Origin: Kitasatospora sp. CB01950
GTDB taxonomy: Bacteria > Actinomycetota > Actinomycetes > Streptomycetales > Streptomycetaceae
Assembly (NCBI RefSeq): GCF_001905465.1
Contig: NZ_LISX01000009.1
Coordinates: 98,731-162,730 of the forward strand
Reading direction: 5' to 3'
DNA length: 64,000 bases
The position numbers were made by a program, and so were the translations under genes. The notes beneath the pieces are model-generated. The model worked only from the letters and a program-made list of their open reading frames with translations, had not been told where the DNA came from and ran no database searches. Positions 49,779 to 58,272 of the stretch are shown here, in pieces (position 1 is the first letter of the stretch; every line of letters begins with the position of its first letter).

Positions 49779-50761
49779 CCCTCGCCGTCTGGATCCCGCT
49801 GCTGCTGCCGCTGCTCGCCGCGCCGCTGGCCCGCCGGCTCGCCGAACAGCTCGCCCCGCGCACCGCCGCGCTCACCCTGGCCGCCACCGCCGCCGCCCTC
49901 GGCACCGCCGCGCTGGCCTCACTCGGCCTGCTCACCGTCACCGGCCTGCTGCACCTGCCGTACGCGGCCGCGCTCGCCCACTTCACCCCCGCCCGCCGCC
50001 TGCCCGACGCCCTGTCCGGGACGCAGTGGGCGCCCGCCGCGGCCGCCGCCGCGCTCGCCCTGCTGGTGATCGGCGCGCTCGCCGCCCGCACCGCCCACCA
50101 CCAGCTGGCCGACCTGCGCCGGGCCCGCCGCGCCACCGGCGACGCCCCCGCCGGGCTGCGCGCCCGGCTGCGCCGCAGCGGCCCGGCCGCGCTCACCGTC
50201 CTCGACGACCACCGCGCCGACGCCTACGCGCTGCCCGGCCGGCCGCCCCGGATCGTCGCCACCACCGGCATGCTGGCCGCGCTCAGCGCGCCCGAACGCG
50301 CCGCGCTGCTCGCCCACGAACGCGCCCACCTGGCCGGCCGCCACCACCTGCTGCTGGCCGCCGCCGAGTACGCCGCCGCCTGCCACCCGGCGCTGCGGCC
50401 GCTGCGCGGCGCGCTCGGCTACCACCTGGAGCGCTGGGCCGACGAGTGCGCCGCCGCCGAGGTCGGCGACCGGGCCCTCACCGCCCGGGCGATCGGCCGC
50501 GCCGCCCTCGCCGCCTCCCGCGCCCCCGCCGACCCGCGCCCCCGACTCGCCCCCGCCGCCGCCGGCGGCCCGGTGCCCCGCCGGGTCCGCGCCCTGCTCA
50601 CCCCCGGCCGTCCGCGCAGCCGCCGCACCGCCCGCACCCTCGCCGCCCTCGCCCTGGCCGGCTGCCTGGCCGCCGCCGCGGTCACCACCGCCGAGGCCGG
50701 CCACGACCTGCACCGCGCCGTCGAAACCGCCCAGGGCGAGCGCCCCGCCCCGCACCACTGA
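49775..50761 (+). CDS. M56 family membrane metallopeptidase (BlaR1-like, no sensor domain)
   Basis: 328 aa. Hydrophobic helices at about 3-20, 30-60 and 85-105 precede the zinc motif HERAH (about 181-185) in ERAALLAHERAHLAGRHH; a third ligand candidate is the glutamate in HLERWADECAAAEVGDR. A last helix lies near 285-305. Unlike BlaR1/MecR1 there is no penicillin-binding sensor domain, so the inducing signal is unknown. It starts with GTG overlapping the BlaI stop. Expected job: cleave the BlaI-type repressor or another substrate. Confidence 0.9.
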   Translation: MTLAVWIPLLLPLLAAPLARRLAEQLAPRTAALTLAATAAALGTAALASLGLLTVTGLLHLPYAAALAHFTPARRLPDALSGTQWAPAAAAAALALLVIGALAARTAHHQLADLRRARRATGDAPAGLRARLRRSGPAALTVLDDHRADAYALPGRPPRIVATTGMLAALSAPERAALLAHERAHLAGRHHLLLAAAEYAAACHPALRPLRGALGYHLERWADECAAAEVGDRALTARAIGRAALAASRAPADPRPRLAPAAAGGPVPRRVRALLTPGRPRSRRTARTLAALALAGCLAAAAVTTAEAGHDLHRAVETAQGERPAPHH

Positions 50762-50874
50762 ACCGATCAGTGTGCACCGGCCGCCACCGGGCGGACGACC
50801 TTCCTTCCCCGGCTCGGCGTGTCCACGTCGACCGGCCTACGCTGACAGCCGACCGTCGAGGACCGGGGGTACCC

Positions 50875-52278
50875 ATGCAGCACGGCACCAGAGGCCTCCG
50901 CCCGACCCGCGTGCACGCCCCCGCCCGGGCCTACGACCGGCTCATGGCGGGCGAGCGGCCCGCCCCCGACGACTGCGCGGTCCGCCCGGAGATCGAGGAC
51001 TCCTGGTCCCGGCTGCGCCGCCTCGGCCTGGACCCGGAACGGTCCCGGGAGATCCACCGGCTGGCGCCCGCCGAACTGGAGGAGCTGCGCCGCACCACCG
51101 GCCTGGCCCAGGTGCTGCCGGTGCTGCGCTCCACCCTGTTCACGCCCGGCGACTCCACGCCGCTGGTGCTCGCGGTCTCCGACCCGAAGGCCCGGATCCT
51201 CTGGATGGACGGCGAGCAGCGGCTGCGCCGCGCCGTCGACGCGATCGGCTTCGAACAGGGCGCGCTCTGGTCCGAGGAGGAGGTCGGCACCAACGCCATC
51301 GGCCTGGCTGCCCGCACCGCCCGGCCCTCCCAGGTGCACTCCGCCGAGCACTACCTGCGCAGCCACCACACCTGGAGCTGCTTCGGCGCGCCGATCCGCG
51401 ACCCGCGCACCGGCCGCCCCGCCGGCGTGATCGACCTCAGCGGCCCCGCCACCGGCGACCACCACTACCTGCGGCAGCTCGCCCTGACCGCCGCCCGCCT
51501 CGCCGAGACCGAACTGCGCGCCGCCCACCTGGAGTCCCTGCACCGCCTGCGCACCGTCGCCGTTCCGCTGCTGGCCCGCTTCGGCGACCCCGCGCTGGTC
51601 GTCGACCCGTCCGGCTGGACGGCCGCCGCGGTCGGCCTGCCCGCCCCGCCCCGGCTGGCGCTGCCCGCGGAGAACTGGGAGGGCGGCGGCACGCACTGGG
51701 TGCCGACCCTCGGCGAGTGCCGGGTCGAGCCGCTCGCCGACGGCTGGCTGGTCCGCCCGTCCGCTCCGCAGCCCGCCGAGGACGCCGAGCGCTCCGGCGG
51801 CGGCCTGGTCGAACTCGACCTGCGCCGCCCCGACCGGCCCGAACTGCGGGTCAGCGGCAGCGTCGGCTGCTGGTCGCACACCCCCAGCCCCCGGCACACC
51901 GAACTGCTCCTGATGCTGGCCCTGCACCGGGACGGCCTGAGCGCCGCCGAACTCGCCGAGGCGCTGTTCGCCGACCCCGCCCGCACCGTCACCGTCCGCG
52001 CCGAACTCTCCCGCCTGCGAAGACACTTGGGCCCTCTGCTGGAGGCCCGCCCGTACCGGCTGACGGCCTGCACCCGGGTGACGGTGCACGGCCCGCACGA
52101 CCCGCACGACCTGCTCCCCGGGTCGGCCGCACCGGCGGTCCGCGCCCTGCGCACGGACCTCGCGCACGGCATCCTGCGACTGCCCGCCGCGCCGGATCAG
52201 TCCTCCGCGATCAGCTGCGCCAACTCTTCGTCGCTGGGCAGCAGTTCGTCTTCCTGGCCGTCCGGGACGATCCGGTAG
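50875..52278 (+). CDS. GAF-domain transcriptional regulator (AcoR N-terminal type)
   Basis: 467 aa. ARAYDRLMAGERP...VRPEIEDSWSRLRRLGLDPE at the N-terminus and a GAF domain (about 100-215; LWMDGEQRLRRAVDAIGFEQGALWSEEEVGTNAIGLAART, then GAPIRDPRTGRPAGVIDLSG) are those of AcoR/DhaR-type regulators. No sigma-54 AAA domain follows, as usual in streptomycetes. The C-terminal part (about 345-430) is a winged-helix-like region with HTELLLMLALHRDGLSAAELAEALFADPARTVTVRAELSRLRRHLG. The last 26 codons are antisense to the SsgA-like gene and look non-functional, implying an earlier ancestral stop. The inducer is unknown. Confidence 0.85.
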   Translation: MQHGTRGLRPTRVHAPARAYDRLMAGERPAPDDCAVRPEIEDSWSRLRRLGLDPERSREIHRLAPAELEELRRTTGLAQVLPVLRSTLFTPGDSTPLVLAVSDPKARILWMDGEQRLRRAVDAIGFEQGALWSEEEVGTNAIGLAARTARPSQVHSAEHYLRSHHTWSCFGAPIRDPRTGRPAGVIDLSGPATGDHHYLRQLALTAARLAETELRAAHLESLHRLRTVAVPLLARFGDPALVVDPSGWTAAAVGLPAPPRLALPAENWEGGGTHWVPTLGECRVEPLADGWLVRPSAPQPAEDAERSGGGLVELDLRRPDRPELRVSGSVGCWSHTPSPRHTELLLMLALHRDGLSAAELAEALFADPARTVTVRAELSRLRRHLGPLLEARPYRLTACTRVTVHGPHDPHDLLPGSAAPAVRALRTDLAHGILRLPAAPDQSSAISCANSSSLGSSSSSWPSGTIR

Positions 52279-52694
52279 GTGCGTTCCAGCCAGGCTTTCA
52301 CCTGCGGCCGGGACGCCTCCAGCAGCGCACTGCCGTACGGCGACTCCAGCGCCACGTGCAGGGTCACCCCGTGGCACGGGCAGTGGGTGGGCCACAGCTT
52401 GACGTCGCCCTGGCCGCTCAGCGAGTCCAGTCCGTCGCGCAGCAGTTCCCGCGAGAACACCCAGTCCGCCTCGTCCGGGCGGCCCGCGTGGAACGTCAGG
52501 CGCACCTCGTACGGCGCGGCGGCGTCGTAGCGGAACCTGGTCCGCACCTCGCCGACCTGCTCCTCCTCCAGCGCGATCCGCAGCACCAGCGTCTCCTCCA
52601 CCACCCCGGTCGCGGCAGCGCCGGCCGGCTCGCCGCCCGTGGGGGTGGCGGCGAGCGGCTGGTCGGACGGGGCTGAGAGCGGGTCGCGCGGCAT
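52197..52694 (-). CDS. SsgA-like sporulation/cell-division protein (SALP)
   Basis: 165 aa. A Pro/Ala-rich tail of about 35 residues precedes the SsgA core: LRIALEEEQVGEVRTRFRYDAAAPYEVRLTFHAG, WVFSRELLRDGLDSLSGQGDVKLWP, then VTLHVALESPYGSALLEASRPQVKAWLERTYRIVPDGQE. SALPs are specific to sporulating actinobacteria and steer septum placement and spore-wall assembly through FtsZ and peptidoglycan machinery. It is slightly longer than the usual 140 aa because of the N-terminal tail. It converges on and overlaps the GAF regulator gene by 82 bp. Confidence 0.93.
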   Translation of the reverse strand: MPRDPLSAPSDQPLAATPTGGEPAGAAATGVVEETLVLRIALEEEQVGEVRTRFRYDAAAPYEVRLTFHAGRPDEADWVFSRELLRDGLDSLSGQGDVKLWPTHCPCHGVTLHVALESPYGSALLEASRPQVKAWLERTYRIVPDGQEDELLPSDEELAQLIAED

Positions 52695-52979
52695 GACGGC
52701 CTCCCCGAGGCGGCTGGGATCCCGCAAAGCCTGCTCCCGCGCACCCCGGCGTGCAACGGTTGCAGGGGGTTGCACGGCCGTCCCGCCCGCCCCGCTCCAC
52801 CCCGTCCGGCACAGGACTCGATTCGCACCCCGGTTCGGCACCGGATCTGGCGGTCCGTCAGACCGCTGGTAGTCTCGTCCCTCCCGTGCCGTTCGTCCGG
52901 GCACCCCCGGCGGCGCGGGGTGCGGCGCGGCGTTCGGACCGGACGCCGGACGCGGACCAGACCCAGGAAGGGGAGCCCG

Positions 52980-53855
52980 GTGGCGCTCCGCGAGCACTCC
53001 CGGCCCGCCGCCGCGGGCCGGACCGGACGGCACGGCCGCCCCGGACCCTTCGGCGGACGGCTCCGGCTGCCCACCATCCGGTTCTCGGGCGCGGCGATGG
53101 CGATGTCCACGGTGGTCGGGATCAGTCTGGCCACCACCTGGCTGCTCAACGAGCAGCAGCAGATCGGCCGCCGCCCCGGCGTCACCGTCGGCGGCCCGCC
53201 CGTGCCCAGCCCGGACGCCTCCGGGCCGGCCCCCGTCGACGAGGCCGCCGGCCCGCAGACCTCCCCGGTGGCCCCGCGCGGCTCGGCGACCGCCTCCCCG
53301 CTCCCCGGCCCCGGCCCCACCCGCACCCCCGCCCGACCCGCGGCCGTGCCCGGCAGCCCCGCCGCCGCCCCGCCGAGCCGCCCCTCGCCGTCGGTCCCTG
53401 TCTCGCCGTCGGTCCCCGTCTCGCCGTCGCCCAGCGACACCCCCTCGCCCCTGGCCTCGCACCCCGAACCGGCCCCCACCGCGCCGCAGCCCCTGAGCGG
53501 CACCTCCCGGGTGGACGCCCTCGGCCGCACCGGCACCCGCCACGTGGTGCAGGTACGCCTCGACGAGACCATGACGGCCCTCCAGGTCGAGTTCCGCCTG
53601 GCCCGCCCGACGGCCCTCCCCGGCACCACCCCCGCCACCGACCTCCCCGGCGCAGTGGCCACCGTCGCCCTCGAACGCGACACCCTCGTCTACCGCTTCA
53701 CCACCCCCGCCGACCTCCCCCTCTCCCCCGGCACCTACACCTTCACCGTCACCGGCGCCCTCCCCGCCCCCACCCCCGCCGCCCCCGAAACCTGGACCGC
53801 CTCCGCCTTCGCCCTCCCCACCACCCGCGCCGTAGCCGCCCGCGGTACCTTCTGA
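52980..53855 (+). CDS. Membrane-anchored Pro/Ser-rich protein
   Basis: 291 aa from GTG 52980, which follows GGAAGGGGAG. A basic N-terminus (about 1-32) is followed by one hydrophobic helix (FSGAAMAMSTVVGISLATTWLL). A 130-residue low-complexity region rich in Pro, Ser and Ala includes SPSVPVSPSVPVSPS from an 18-bp repeat. A C-terminal folded domain of about 105 residues has HVVQVRLDETMTALQVEFRLARPT and LVYRFTTPADLPLSPGTYTFTVTGALP, which looks like a beta-sandwich. Exposed outside the cell by topology; no family recognised. Confidence 0.7.
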   Translation: MALREHSRPAAAGRTGRHGRPGPFGGRLRLPTIRFSGAAMAMSTVVGISLATTWLLNEQQQIGRRPGVTVGGPPVPSPDASGPAPVDEAAGPQTSPVAPRGSATASPLPGPGPTRTPARPAAVPGSPAAAPPSRPSPSVPVSPSVPVSPSPSDTPSPLASHPEPAPTAPQPLSGTSRVDALGRTGTRHVVQVRLDETMTALQVEFRLARPTALPGTTPATDLPGAVATVALERDTLVYRFTTPADLPLSPGTYTFTVTGALPAPTPAAPETWTASAFALPTTRAVAARGTF

Positions 53856-54394
53856 CCCCCGCCGCACTGCCGACGAAGCCGCCAACTCCCGCCCCACCAG
53901 GGCCCGTCCGGCGGCACGGGCGCTCGGCGCAGCCTGCGACACACAGCAGCCCGTTCCACGGCACCCCGGGACGCCGCACGCCTCCCCGCCCGCCGGCCGA
54001 CCTCGGCCGCACCCCTGGCGCGGCCGCGTTGCGGACGCTCTGCACCGTGCGCACCATCAGAGCCGACTCCCGCCGACCAAGGGCCTGTTAAGCCGCGCGC
54101 CGGGCACCCGAGCGCACCTCTCCGCCCCGGCCGAGCGGCCGCCCACATGCCTCCGCCCGCCCCCCTGGCTCACACAGGTACCGCCGCGCCACGGGCTCGC
54201 GACACCGCCGACGACGCGCGCTGCGTCAACTCCCCGAAAGTCACCGGCTGTTCGGCGACAGCCCCTCCCGGCCGGACGAACGCCTCCAAGCCGCGCCGTC
54301 GACCGGCGTCAACTCGCCATCGACGAAAGCCAGTTGCCACCAGCCACCGACGGGAGCCCACACCCGCGCTCCCGCCGGCGGCCGGTTCGCGGGC
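53856..54394. other. Intergenic region, 539 bp, no gene recognised
   Basis: The gap lies between the convergent Pro-rich membrane-protein gene and pepN. Open frames here lack ribosome-binding sites and recognisable motifs. No strong hairpin, palindrome or repeat was found. It may be the remains of a lost gene, but nothing identifiable is left. Confidence 0.5.
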
Positions 54395-56887
54395 CTACTC
54401 GAATGCCGCCCGGACCGCGCGGGTACGGCGGAGGTCGTCGGTGCAGTCGGCCAGGTTGCGGCGCAGCGACGGGGTCAACTCCTGGTCGGCGAGGGCCTGT
54501 TCGGCGGCCGTCAGGACCTCGGAGGTGGCCTGGGCGACCGGGTAGAGGGTCTCGCCGAGCTGGCGGGCGATGATGTCGCCGCGGTGGGCGGCCTCCCCGA
54601 TCCGCTCGAAGTACCGCAGCGCGTACGCGCTCTTCCCGGTGTCGTCGCCGGAGGCCCAGAAGCCGCGCGCGGTGGCCTCCAGCAGCCGGTTGGACATCGC
54701 GTCGGGCGTGAACAGGTCCCGCCAGGCGCGGGCCTTGGCCTCGGCGTCGGGCAGCGCGGCCCGGCAGCGGGCGGCGCCGAACTGGGCCTCGGTGCCGGGC
54801 TCGCGGGCGAGTTCGGCCGCGATCCGGTGCTCGTCGAGCTCGCCGAGCGAGGCCAGCCGGGCCAGCCCGGCCCACCGCAGCTCGGGGCCGACCAGCAGCC
54901 CGGCCGGCACGTTCTCCCCGTTCAACCAGCCGCGCAGCTCGGCGAGTTGCTCCTCGCCGCCGGAACTCTCCACGGCCGCCCGCAGCGCCGCCAGCCGAAT
55001 CCCCTGGCCGCCGTCGCCGGCCAGCAGCGCCCGCGCGGTGCGGCTGATCGCCGCCGACCCGGCAGCCCGCCGGTCCCCGGTCAGGTACCGCCCGACCACG
55101 TGCATGTGCGCGAACGTGAGCACCGCCTCGACGATCACGTCGGCGGTCTCCGCGGGCAGGTGCCGCTCCATCAGGTCGAGGTAGACCGCCGGGTCGAGCT
55201 CGGCGTCCCGGACGAGGTCGCGGGCCTGCGCCCACAGCACGGCCCGCGTGACGTCGTCCTCGACCGCGGAGAGCGTCTCGGTGACGAGCTGCCAGGAGTG
55301 CGTGTCCAGCCGGATCTTCGCCCAGGTGAGGTCGCTGTCGTTGGGGACGATCAGCTGCGCACCGGCCTCGACCAGCGCGGGCACGGCGACCCGGCGGCCG
55401 GGGCCGAGTTCGACGGCGACGCGGCCGACGGGGACGACCCGGCCGTCCTCGACGCGGTAGCCGCCGACCTCGATCAGGTGCGGCCGTTCGCCCTCGTTGA
55501 CGACGGTGAGCGCGGTCAGGGTGCCGTCGTCGGCGCGTTCGGCCTCGGCGCGCAGGGTGTCGACGCCGCTGGTGCGCAGCCAGCTCTCGGCCCAGCCGTG
55601 GACGTCGCGGCCGCTCGCGGCGGCCAGCGCGGCGAGGAAGTCGGGCAGTTCGGCGTTGCCGTACAGGTGGTCGGCGAAGTAGGCGTTCAGGCCGGCGAAG
55701 AAGGCCTCGTCGCCGAGCCAGGCGACCAGCTGGCGCAGCGCGGAGGCGCCCTTGGCGTAGGAGATGCCGTCGAAGTTGACCATCGCCTCGGCGACCGAGC
55801 GGGTGCCGTTGCCGGCCACCGGGTGGGTGGAGGCGCGCTGGTCGGCGTCGTAGCCCCAGCCCTTGCGCTGCACGGAGAAGCCGGTCCAGGTGCCGGTGAA
55901 GCGGGTGGATTCGGCGGCGATCCGGTAGCCGAGCATCTCGGCGAACGACTCGTTCAGCCACAGGTCGTCCCACCAGCGCATGGTGACGAGGTCGCCGAAC
56001 CACATGTGGGCCATCTCGTGGCAGATCACCATGGCGCGGCGTTCGTGCTCGGAGAAGGTGGCCGGGGAGCGGAACAGCATCTCGTCGCGGAAGACCACGC
56101 AGCCGGGGTTCTCCATCGCGCCCCAGTTGAACTCGGGGACGAACGCCTGGTGGTACTCGCCGAACGGGTAACGCTCGTCGAAGAGTTCGTGCAGCCGGTC
56201 GAAGGAGGCGGCCGTCACCTCGAACAACTCGGGTGCTTCGCGGTCGAGTTCGGCGGCCAGCGAGCGGCGGGCGTGCAGGCCGAGCGGGATGCCGTCGTGT
56301 TCGCCGTAGACCGAGTGCAGCGGGCCGGCGACGACCGTGAACAGGTAGGTGGAGATCGGCTTGGTGGCGGCGAACTCCCAGTGCCCGCCCTCGGACTTGA
56401 CCGGCGCGCCGTTGGAGACCAGGGTCCACTCGTCGGGGGCGGTGGCGGTGAGGGTGATCGGGGCCTTCAGGTCGGGCTGGTCGAAGCAGGCGAACACCTT
56501 GGCGGCGAGGTCGGGGCCGCAGCTGGCGTACAGGTAGACGGCGTCGTCGGCCGGGTCGGTGTAGCGGTGCAGGCCTTCGCCGGTGCGCGAGTAGCGCATC
56601 TCGGCCTCGATCAGCAGTTCGTTCTCGGCGCGCAGGCCGGGCAGCGCGAGGCGGTTGCCGTCCAGGGCGGCCACGTCGAGCGGCTGCCCGTTCAGGACGG
56701 CCCGGTGCAGGGTCGCCGGTTCCAGGTCGACGAAGGTGTCGCTGCCGGGCTCGGTGCAGCCGAACCGGATCACGGCGGTGCTGCCGAACCGGTCGGGTCC
56801 CCGGGTCAGGTCGAGGTCGACGGTGTAGCCGTGGACCTCCAACAGGCGGGCACGGACAGTTGCTTCGGCTCGTTGCAGTGCTGGCAT
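54395..56887 (-). CDS. pepN: Aminopeptidase N (M1 family)
   Basis: 830 aa. The substrate-binding motif GAMENPGCVVF is near residue 254, and the zinc-binding HExxH-x18-E is HEMAHMWFGDLVTMRWWDDLWLNESFAE, starting near residue 288. A transition-state tyrosine is in GISYAKGASALRQL. The 300-residue helical C-terminal ERAP1-like domain is complete (LRRTRAVRAAFE end). It removes N-terminal residues from peptides in the cytoplasm. The ATG at 56887 is chosen because the family begins at MPALQRAEA; a longer frame has a Gly/Pro-rich unlikely extension. Confidence 0.96.
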   Translation of the reverse strand: MPALQRAEATVRARLLEVHGYTVDLDLTRGPDRFGSTAVIRFGCTEPGSDTFVDLEPATLHRAVLNGQPLDVAALDGNRLALPGLRAENELLIEAEMRYSRTGEGLHRYTDPADDAVYLYASCGPDLAAKVFACFDQPDLKAPITLTATAPDEWTLVSNGAPVKSEGGHWEFAATKPISTYLFTVVAGPLHSVYGEHDGIPLGLHARRSLAAELDREAPELFEVTAASFDRLHELFDERYPFGEYHQAFVPEFNWGAMENPGCVVFRDEMLFRSPATFSEHERRAMVICHEMAHMWFGDLVTMRWWDDLWLNESFAEMLGYRIAAESTRFTGTWTGFSVQRKGWGYDADQRASTHPVAGNGTRSVAEAMVNFDGISYAKGASALRQLVAWLGDEAFFAGLNAYFADHLYGNAELPDFLAALAAASGRDVHGWAESWLRTSGVDTLRAEAERADDGTLTALTVVNEGERPHLIEVGGYRVEDGRVVPVGRVAVELGPGRRVAVPALVEAGAQLIVPNDSDLTWAKIRLDTHSWQLVTETLSAVEDDVTRAVLWAQARDLVRDAELDPAVYLDLMERHLPAETADVIVEAVLTFAHMHVVGRYLTGDRRAAGSAAISRTARALLAGDGGQGIRLAALRAAVESSGGEEQLAELRGWLNGENVPAGLLVGPELRWAGLARLASLGELDEHRIAAELAREPGTEAQFGAARCRAALPDAEAKARAWRDLFTPDAMSNRLLEATARGFWASGDDTGKSAYALRYFERIGEAAHRGDIIARQLGETLYPVAQATSEVLTAAEQALADQELTPSLRRNLADCTDDLRRTRAVRAAFE

Positions 56888-57014
56888 GACTGCATGCTTG
56901 CCCAGCCCGCCCGGGCCCGGCAAGCGCGTTCGACCCGGATTCGCTGGTGGCGTACCCGGGGTGTTCGAGAGTGACGGCTAGGGTGTGTCGCGGCGGCGAG
57001 TCGAGGAGGAGCAC

Positions 57015-58181
57015 GTGACGTCTGTTCTGGTGCAGGGCGGCAATGCGTCGCTCGGTGCGGGCCGGGTCGTGGTGGAGGTCACCGCGCCCAAGCAACTGGA
57101 CGTGTCGGCGCTGCTGCTCGACCAGTCGGGAAAGGTCCGCTCGGACGCCGACTTCGTCTTCTTCAACGCCCCGAACGGCCCGGGCGTGACGCACCGCCCG
57201 GCCGCCGGCGCCACCCCTGACGCGATCAGCGTCGACACCTCGGCGGTGCCCGCCGCCGTCACCCGGATCGTGGTCACGGCCTCCCTCGACGACCGGCGGG
57301 CGACCTTCTCCGGCACCGAGCCCACCGCGACCGTCCGGGACGCCGACAGCGGCCGCGCGCTGTTCACCTTCACCCCGCCCCGCCTGGGCCGGGAGACCGC
57401 CCTGGTGGTGGTCGAGGTGTACCGGCGCGGCGCCGAGTGGAAGATCCGCGCGGTCGGCCAGGGCTACGCCAACGGCCTGGCGGGCATCGCCACCGACTTC
57501 GGCGTCACTGTCGAGGACCAGGCCCCGGCGGCGCCCGTCGCGCCGCCGATGCCCACCACCGCGCCCACCGCCCCGCCGATGCCGTCCGGCTCCCCGGCCG
57601 TCGGCAAGATCACCCTCGACAAGGGCCGGGTCAACCTGGTCAAGGGCGGCTCGGTCTCGCTGGAGAAGGCCGGAAAGCCGTACCTGGCCTCGGTCCGGAT
57701 GGGCCTCGGCTGGGAGCCCGCCAACCGGGGCCGCGGCATCGACCTGGACGCCTCGGTGATCGCGTTCGACGCCAAGCGCGAGAAGGTCGACACCGCCTGG
57801 TTCATGAAGCTGTCCGTCTTCAACGGCGCGATCGCCCACTCCGGCGACAACCTGACCGGCAAGGGCGGCGGCGACGACGAATCCATCACCGTCCACCTCG
57901 AAGGCCTGCCCGCCGAAGTCTGCGGCCTGGTCTTCGTCGTCAACTCCTTCTCCGGCCAGAAGTTCACCGACGTCAAGAACGCCTACTGCCGCCTGGTCGA
58001 CGCCGCCACCGGCGAGGAACTCGTCCGCTTCGACCTCACCCAGGCCGAACCCCGCACCGGCGTCGCCATGTGCAAGCTCGTCCGCCAGTTCTCCGGCGAG
58101 TGGGTCATGACCGCCCTCGGCGAATACGTCGACGCCAAGACCGCCCGCTCCATGGTCAAGCCCGCCGCCGCCATGCTCTGA
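57015..58181 (+). CDS. Protein with two TerD-family domains
   Basis: 388 aa. The first TerD-like domain (about 1-170) has KQLDVSALLLDQSGKVRSDADFVFFNAPNGP and ALFTFTPPRLGRETALVVVEVYRRGAEWKIRAVGQGYANGLAGI. After a Pro-rich hinge (about 175-195) a second begins KITLDKGRVNLVKGG and has MGLGWEPANRGRGIDLDASVIAFDAKREKVDTAWF, with the Asp-rich calcium-binding region, and LVRQFSGEWVMTALGEYVDAKTARSM. TerD domains bind calcium and occur in stress and tellurite-resistance or envelope-associated systems. The GTG at 57015 follows GAGGAG. It is divergent from pepN. Confidence 0.9.
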   Translation: MTSVLVQGGNASLGAGRVVVEVTAPKQLDVSALLLDQSGKVRSDADFVFFNAPNGPGVTHRPAAGATPDAISVDTSAVPAAVTRIVVTASLDDRRATFSGTEPTATVRDADSGRALFTFTPPRLGRETALVVVEVYRRGAEWKIRAVGQGYANGLAGIATDFGVTVEDQAPAAPVAPPMPTTAPTAPPMPSGSPAVGKITLDKGRVNLVKGGSVSLEKAGKPYLASVRMGLGWEPANRGRGIDLDASVIAFDAKREKVDTAWFMKLSVFNGAIAHSGDNLTGKGGGDDESITVHLEGLPAEVCGLVFVVNSFSGQKFTDVKNAYCRLVDAATGEELVRFDLTQAEPRTGVAMCKLVRQFSGEWVMTALGEYVDAKTARSMVKPAAAML

Positions 58182-58272
58182 ACCACCCCCGCAACCGCCC
58201 CCGGCGCACTACCGTCTCTCCCAGCACGGCATCAACCGACCTACTGGGCAAGGCCGTTCGCGGGGGGCTGCG

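Noticed and set aside
53856-54394. Hidden gene in the 539-bp gap before pepN
   Set aside because: Plus-strand frames in this area have no ribosome-binding site and no protein-like features.
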